Assembly (NCBI GenBank): GCA_030040415.1
Contig: JASHTT010000072.1
Location: 1 to 5,133 of the forward strand
DNA length: 5,133 bases
From: Streptosporangiaceae bacterium
GTDB taxonomy: Bacteria; Actinomycetota; Actinomycetes; Streptosporangiales; Streptosporangiaceae
Reading direction: 5' to 3'
The position numbers and the translations under genes are program-made. The notes under the pieces are model-generated. The model was not told the DNA's origin, ran no database searches, and saw only the letters and a list, made by a program, of their open reading frames with translations. Each line of letters opens with the position of its first letter. The stretch's first letter is position 1. This document shows positions 1 to 5,133 of this stretch, in pieces.

Positions 1-1
1 G

Positions 2-196
2 GTGCGCATCACCAACTCGAAGACCGGGGTTGTCACCTACGCGCGAACGAGCAACTGGACCTCAGTCTCGATCGCTCCCGGTGCCGCCTCAGCCACCGAT
101 TTCACCCTTCCGAGCACGACTCCTGCAGGGCCGAGCACCCTCGTCGTGGTCGCCAACGGGATCGCTTCGGCGCCGGTCCCGGTGACGATCCGGTAA
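2..196 (+). CDS. C-terminal fragment of a probably secreted beta-sandwich-domain protein (5' end outside window)
   Basis: Frame 2 is open from the window edge to a TAA at 194-196, giving 64 residues of what must be a longer gene. The first codon (GTG at 2-4) is not taken as a true start: there is no upstream sequence to judge it, and the peptide reads as the middle of a domain. It is Thr/Ser/Val/Ala-rich with alternating polar and hydrophobic residues typical of beta strands, has no Cys or His, and ends with the segment STLVVVANGIASAPVPVTIR. That pattern (VRITN, then a YART segment, then LVVVANGI near the C-terminus) resembles the closing Ig-like/beta-sandwich module at the end of large secreted bacterial proteins, often with beta-propeller repeats; this is recalled family resemblance. 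The substrate or binding role cannot be told. A strong hairpin 34 bp after the stop suggests the transcript ends there, so it is probably not in an operon with ftsH. Confidence 0.6.
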   Translation: MRITNSKTGVVTYARTSNWTSVSIAPGAASATDFTLPSTTPAGPSTLVVVANGIASAPVPVTIR

Positions 197-230
197 CGCG
201 GCGGCTGCCGGCCAGATAGCCGCAACCAGT

Positions 231-269
231 CAGCGCGCTTCACCCTATATATCCGGGTGAAGCGCGCTG
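231..269 (+). terminator. Perfect 15-bp stem-loop, likely transcription terminator of the upstream gene
   Basis: Left arm CAGCGCGCTTCACCC (231-245) and right arm GGGTGAAGCGCGCTG (255-269) are exact reverse complements around a 9-base AT-rich loop (246-254, TATATATCC). It begins 34 bp after the stop codon at 194-196. No T-run follows, so it is not a textbook E. coli-type terminator, but hairpins lacking a U-tract are common downstream of genes in high-GC actinomycetes. The next gene is in the same orientation, so the hairpin probably insulates ftsH from upstream readthrough. Being perfectly symmetric, it could also act on the other strand or be a protein-binding dyad. Confidence 0.75.
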
Positions 270-296
270 CTGCTGGTGGCCGTGCGTTGAGCTGCG

Positions 297-325
297 GCCC
301 CGCCGCGGTGCGCGGTCGGCGGGGC
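297..325 (+). repeat. Second GC-rich inverted repeat (9-bp stem) between the upstream gene and ftsH
   Basis: GCCCCGCCG (297-305) pairs exactly with CGGCGGGGC (317-325) around an 11-base loop (306-316). It lies 69 bp upstream of the ftsH start codon, followed by TTCGGG and no T-run. It could be a second terminator half, part of an ftsH leader if transcription starts far upstream, or a chance product of very GC-rich sequence. In DNA this rich in G and C a 9-bp stem is weak evidence, so only the structure is claimed. Confidence 0.4.
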
Positions 326-352
326 TTCGGGTCGCGGGGCTGAAGGGCCGGG

Positions 353-388
353 TTGCGATTCTGGGCATCCGGCTAATCGGGTAACAAT
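353..388 (+). promoter_or_regulatory. Candidate ftsH promoter, possibly giving a leaderless transcript
   Basis: A relatively AT-rich patch sits just upstream of the start codon at 394. TTGCGA (353-358) resembles a -35 box. Two -10-like hexamers follow: TAATCG (374-379, 15 bp spacer) and TAACAA (382-387). The second ends 6 bases before the ATG, the position expected of a -10 box when the mRNA begins at the start codon. No GGAGG-like sequence is present in the 20 bases before the ATG, which fits a leaderless or weakly ribosome-bound message. Box assignment is by eye. Confidence 0.3.
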
Positions 389-393
389 GTGAC

Positions 394-2427
<2,034 letters not shown>

Positions 2428-2432
2428 GACGG

Positions 2433-4712
2433 CTAGCGCCACCATGGCCGACGGCGCACTGATGCCAACCGCTCGGCGAGCACCTTGAGGTCCGCCGAGT
2501 GCGAGCTCAGAAGCCGGAGGTGGTGGCTGACCCACAGCGCTTCGGCGTTGTAGCCGCGCGCGGCGCTGGTTTCCGCCGTTCCGTCCAGACCGGCCTGCGG
2601 CGGGACAACCAGCGTCATCTGCGCAGCACGGCCCGGCCTGCCAACCTCGACGGCGACGTCGTCATAAAACGCCGCGAGCTGTGCGGCCTGGCCTTCGAGG
2701 GTGGCATAGGTCCTTCGTTCGTCTGCCTCGCTCGGCGGGACCGACTTGCCTGGCAGGCTCGCGAGCGAGTGAGCGGTGAGCCGCAGCCTGGTAGCCGCCA
2801 TGGCCAGCCCCCACAGGTCAGCCTTCGCCAGCCGCTTGCTGCCCTGCTCGGTCAGGTATCCGCGCATGGCGTCGTCGAGTCGCTGGCCCGCGGTGACCGC
2901 CGCGTCTGCCTTGTCGGGGCGCTTGCGGCGGCTGCCGAGGGCCCACTGCACGGCGCCCGTCAGGTAGTCAGCACCCGCGCGGAACGCGTCGCCGAGATTG
3001 TCGCCGACGACTGAGGAGGCCCCGCGCGGCCAGAACAGCACGCCGACTATCAGGCTGACCGCGCAGCCGATCGCCACGTCCTCGACGCGCACCAGTCCGA
3101 CCCGCCAGCCCGCGGGGACTATGACGTTAAACAACACGATGATGGTGACGGTGAAGGCGGCCTGGCCCGCGGCGAACGGAGCCGTGCCCGGCGTGTAAGC
3201 GGCGACCAGCACCGCCAGCGGATACACCGCCCACAGGACCGTCGGATCGGTGCCGATGGCCAGCATCAGGACGGCCCCGATGGCAAACCCGACGACGGTC
3301 CCGGTCAGCGCCCGCAGGGCGGTGCTACCGGTCGCGGTCGCGCTGGTGCGCAGCACCGACAGCGTGCCGAGCACGACCCAGAACGCGTGCTGGACATCTA
3401 TGATCTTGGCGACCGCCACGGCTGCCGCCAGTGCGATAGCACCGCGTGCGCTGCTGCGGAACCACACCGACCGAAGGCTCGCGTCGGTGGCGATGATCGC
3501 GGCGGTGCGTGCGTCCGGCCGCAGCCGGCGGACCGGCACGGACCTGACGACCTCCTGCACATCGCCGGGATCTTGGCCGCTCAGCCAGCGCTGGCGCTGC
3601 GTGGCGACCTCGTCCGGGGTGGCGAGGCCGGCGGCGATCAGCGCGTCGCCGACCGCGGCGACCGCGGCCACCGCAATGGTTTGCGCGTGGAATGCCTGGT
3701 CCGCCACCACCGCCGTGGCAGTGGGGTCTCCGGAGAATTCGTGCAGGTGACGAGCGCTTGCCTGGCGTGCACGCCAGAGCGGCTCGATGTCGGTACCGTC
3801 CGCTTGGCCGCCGAGCAGCGCGGCGGTCTGGCGCAGTGCGACGGCCGACTGCGCCAGCAGGTCCCTATCCTGCCGCGCCGCGGTGCGCAGGTCGACATGA
3901 CGGTCGATGACCTCGCCGATCAGCGCGGCGCACCAGTCGAGCAGGTGGATGACCCCGGCCAGGCCCTGGTCGGCGCTAGCCAGCCCGATCGGCCGGTAAG
4001 GGGTAGCCGTGAAGCCATTGCGCAGCTCCTCTTTGGCCTGGGCGGATACCTGCGCGTCCGCGTCGGAGGCCTGGCCGGCGATGGCCATGTCGAGCTGATG
4101 CGCCAGCGCGCTGGCGAGCGCGGCCGCTCGCGCCCGGAGCCGGTCACCCGGCGAGGCAGGCGACAGCGCGAGCACGGCCAGCGTGGCAGCGGCCTGCGCC
4201 AGCCACCAGCCTTCGAGCCGCGACGGCAGGACGCCTGCCGAGCCGGCCGAGGCGACCGGCAGCACGTACGCGAGCAGAGCGGCGGTCACCCCGGACGCCG
4301 CGGTAGGACCAGCCGAGCCGATGAAGAATGCCGCGAAGGCGACGGGCAGGGTTACCGTCGCGGCCAGCCACGTCGAGCCACTGACGAGCGTGCCGATGAC
4401 GATCATCACGGTACCGGCGACCGCGAGGCCAAGGTGGGCCACAGCCTTGTCCGATCGGCTGCCGCCGAACGAGGTCATGACCAGCGCACCGAATCCGCCA
4501 AAAACGGCGAAAACCGTCATTTGCTCGTTGCCGAGAACCTTGAACGTCACCGCGAACAGCGACGGTATGACGATCGTGGCGCGCACGGCGCGGATGGCAG
4601 CAGGCACCGACCAGGTCACCGGCCACCAGGAAGACGCAGATCCGGGTGGCCTCAGGCGGCGATGCCGCCGTGGCAGCGCCGAGGTCCGCTCGGCCGCGCT
4701 TTGCTGTGTCAT
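2433..4712 (-). CDS. FUSC-family (fusaric acid resistance/YccS-like) inner-membrane transport protein
   Basis: FUSC proteins are inner-membrane proteins linked to export of aromatic acids and related compounds (fusaric acid, p-hydroxybenzoate); the substrate here is unknown. The 759-residue product shows the usual two-half plan: a first membrane block of about six hydrophobic segments (about 41-184), a soluble mainly alpha-helical region (about 190-415), a second membrane block (about 422-561) and a helical cytoplasmic C-terminal domain (about 565-759, ending RRRPWWR). The second block opens with the hallmark HAFWVVLGTLSVL (442-454), followed by a Thr/Ser-rich stretch and GTVVGFAIGAVL (471-482), as in the FUSC_2-type domain. 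There is no cleavable signal peptide. The start is placed at the ATG at 4712-4710 (MTQQS); an in-frame ATG at 4769-4767 would add 19 residues but lacks conserved content and would use most of the divergent promoter region. Neither has a strong Shine-Dalgarno. The TAG stop lies 5 bp from the ftsH stop, tail-to-tail. The gene is transcribed divergently from the hydrolase gene. Confidence 0.88.
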   Translation of the reverse strand: MTQQSAAERTSALPRRHRRLRPPGSASSWWPVTWSVPAAIRAVRATIVIPSLFAVTFKVLGNEQMTVFAVFGGFGALVMTSFGGSRSDKAVAHLGLAVAGTVMIVIGTLVSGSTWLAATVTLPVAFAAFFIGSAGPTAASGVTAALLAYVLPVASAGSAGVLPSRLEGWWLAQAAATLAVLALSPASPGDRLRARAAALASALAHQLDMAIAGQASDADAQVSAQAKEELRNGFTATPYRPIGLASADQGLAGVIHLLDWCAALIGEVIDRHVDLRTAARQDRDLLAQSAVALRQTAALLGGQADGTDIEPLWRARQASARHLHEFSGDPTATAVVADQAFHAQTIAVAAVAAVGDALIAAGLATPDEVATQRQRWLSGQDPGDVQEVVRSVPVRRLRPDARTAAIIATDASLRSVWFRSSARGAIALAAAVAVAKIIDVQHAFWVVLGTLSVLRTSATATGSTALRALTGTVVGFAIGAVLMLAIGTDPTVLWAVYPLAVLVAAYTPGTAPFAAGQAAFTVTIIVLFNVIVPAGWRVGLVRVEDVAIGCAVSLIVGVLFWPRGASSVVGDNLGDAFRAGADYLTGAVQWALGSRRKRPDKADAAVTAGQRLDDAMRGYLTEQGSKRLAKADLWGLAMAATRLRLTAHSLASLPGKSVPPSEADERRTYATLEGQAAQLAAFYDDVAVEVGRPGRAAQMTLVVPPQAGLDGTAETSAARGYNAEALWVSHHLRLLSSHSADLKVLAERLASVRRRPWWR
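2472..2499 (+). terminator. Possible weak terminator hairpin for ftsH inside the 3' end of the converging gene
   Basis: CTCGGCG (2472-2478) pairs with CGCCGAG (2493-2499), and an inner ACC (2482-2484) pairs with GGT (2489-2491) around TTGA. It starts 44 bp after the ftsH stop codon, a plausible terminator distance, but it lies within the coding region of the FUSC gene on the opposite strand and has no T-run. It may simply reflect codon choice there. Confidence 0.2.
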
Positions 4713-4808
4713 GTTGCTACCACTGTGACATCCGATCGGTGCCAGCCAGACGCGCCGCCTGGGGTGCATTGCATGATCCCATCACGCGGAGAACCGTAGG
4801 CATCAGGC

Positions 4809-4820
4809 CACCTCGAGGTG
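4809..4820. promoter_or_regulatory. 12-bp perfect palindrome, candidate operator
   Basis: CACCTCGAGGTG is its own reverse complement with no spacer, so it would make a poor RNA hairpin but a good binding site for a dimeric repressor. It abuts the Shine-Dalgarno of the hydrolase gene at 4821 and lies just after the TAGGCA hexamer (4797-4802), where a repressor could block initiation. No regulator gene is seen in the window. Confidence 0.35.
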
Positions 4821-4828
4821 AGAAGGAG
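4821..4828 (+). promoter_or_regulatory. Shine-Dalgarno deciding the hydrolase start
   Basis: AGAAGGAG ends 6 bases before the GTG at 4835, an ideal spacing. The nearby ATGs at 4830 and 4833 are excluded as starts for the gene: 4830 begins ATG ATG TGA and stops at once, it is out of frame, and it lies too close to the ribosome site. Confidence 0.75.
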
Positions 4829-4834
4829 CATGAT

Positions 4835-5133
4835 GTGACAGCATCGCTGCGCCCGATGACGGGCGATGCACCGGACCGGGCTGGCAGTTACGACCTGGCC
4901 GCGCTCGGCTACGCCGAGCAGGAGTACCAACTGGACGGCACCGCCGAGTCCTACGTGCTGGTCAGAGAGCGCACGGCCGACGGTCATTGGGCCGTCCGGC
5001 CATCGCGGCCGGCGCCGTTCACCACCAGGGTGGTGGTGCGCCAGCCGGCCGATACGGCGGCCTTCAGCGGCACCGTCGTGGTCGAGTGGCTGAACGTGTC
5101 CGGAGGCGTCGATGCCTCACCAGACTGGCTGCT
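4835..5133 (+). CDS. Alpha/beta-hydrolase-domain protein, N-terminal part (3' end outside window)
   Basis: From a GTG at 4835 the frame stays open to the right edge, giving 99 residues and two bases of the next codon. The segment YQLDGTAESY (31-40), then PFTTRVVVRQP (61-71), then FSGTVVVEWLNVSGG (77-91) and DASPDW (93-98) matches the N-terminal part of the bacterial 'alpha/beta hydrolase domain' family (Abhydrolase_10 type), where the FxGTVVVEWLNVSGG stretch is highly characteristic. Members are usually several hundred residues, so most of the protein, including the expected nucleophile elbow and catalytic triad, is beyond the window and activity cannot be judged. There is no signal peptide at the N-terminus (TASLRPMTGDAPDRAGSYDL), so a cytoplasmic location is likely. 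A strong Shine-Dalgarno supports the start. The gene is divergent from the FUSC gene. Substrate is unknown; an esterase-like role is only a family-level guess. Confidence 0.85.
   Translation, partial: MTASLRPMTGDAPDRAGSYDLAALGYAEQEYQLDGTAESYVLVRERTADGHWAVRPSRPAPFTTRVVVRQPADTAAFSGTVVVEWLNVSGGVDASPDWL

Larger units (their letters stand above)
4713..4834. promoter_or_regulatory. Divergent control region between the FUSC gene and the hydrolase gene
   Basis: These 122 bp separate the two outward-facing start codons and must hold both promoters unless transcription starts inside a gene. Visible elements are an 8-bp palindrome CCGATCGG (4732-4739) about 20 bp upstream of the FUSC start, TGCATTGCA (4765-4773), a weak -10-like TAGGCA (4797-4802) on the plus strand, and the 12-bp palindrome annotated separately. 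No convincing -35/-10 pair can be assigned by eye on either strand. The arrangement would allow one regulator to control both genes; that is inference. Confidence 0.5.

Noticed and set aside
2499..3014. 171-codon plus-strand frame opposite the FUSC 3' half
   Set aside because: Same codon-register shadow of the FUSC coding sequence; no domain and no ribosome site.
3250..3750. 166-codon Ala/Thr/Ser-rich plus-strand frame
   Set aside because: Antisense shadow inside FUSC; low-complexity composition follows from the reverse complement of membrane-segment codons.
3387..4799. 470-codon open frame on the plus strand opposite the FUSC gene
   Set aside because: It is in exact codon register with the FUSC gene (both start on coordinates divisible by 3), where stops would need TTA, CTA or TCA codons on the coding strand, which are rare in GC-rich genes. 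The translation is Arg/Gly/Asp-rich with no recognisable domain or membrane segment, whereas the minus-strand frame is a coherent FUSC protein.
4709..4987. 92-codon minus-strand frame across the divergent spacer
   Set aside because: It overlaps the well-supported hydrolase N-terminus and the FUSC control region and matches nothing recognisable.
4866..5093. 75-codon plus-strand frame starting MHRTGLAV
   Set aside because: Out-of-frame shadow of the hydrolase gene; the frame from 4835 gives the characteristic family sequence and has the Shine-Dalgarno.

Overview
The window is strongly G+C-rich, with GC-ending codons nearly throughout. Protein style (Ala/Arg/Gly/Pro-rich, long linkers, low-complexity tails) and families point to a high-GC Actinomycetota chromosome, possibly an actinomycete close to the Streptosporangiales or Frankia side of the phylum. 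That placement is an inference from composition and recalled protein resemblance, not from a marker gene.

Layout: (1) 2-196, plus strand: the last 64 codons of a protein whose body lies left of the window, apparently a secreted beta-sandwich-type C-terminus. (2) 197-393: intergenic, holding a perfect 15-bp stem-loop (231-269, likely terminator), a second GC-rich stem-loop (297-325) and the probable promoter and leader of the next gene. (3) 394-2427, plus strand: a complete FtsH membrane AAA+ zinc protease of 677 residues with all catalytic motifs intact. (4) 2433-4712, minus strand: a complete FUSC-family (fusaric-acid-resistance/YccS-like) inner-membrane protein of 759 residues, converging tail-to-tail on ftsH with only 5 bp between stop codons. 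(5) 4713-4834: a divergent 122-bp control region with a 12-bp perfect palindrome and a clear Shine-Dalgarno. (6) 4835 to the right edge, plus strand: the first 99 residues of an alpha/beta-hydrolase-domain protein, open at the edge.

Functionally the genes look like independent housekeeping or envelope functions: membrane-protein quality control (FtsH), a putative exporter of small aromatic or amphipathic compounds (FUSC), and a hydrolase of unknown substrate divergent from it. The FUSC/hydrolase pair shares a control region and could be co-regulated, but nothing in the sequence proves a common pathway. I see no mobile element, CRISPR array, tRNA, rRNA or toxin-antitoxin pair, and no convincing new multi-gene system. 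The most useful second looks are the control regions: the perfect hairpin, the palindrome against the hydrolase Shine-Dalgarno, and a TGTGACA heptamer found by eye only at the starts of the three genes whose starts are in the window.
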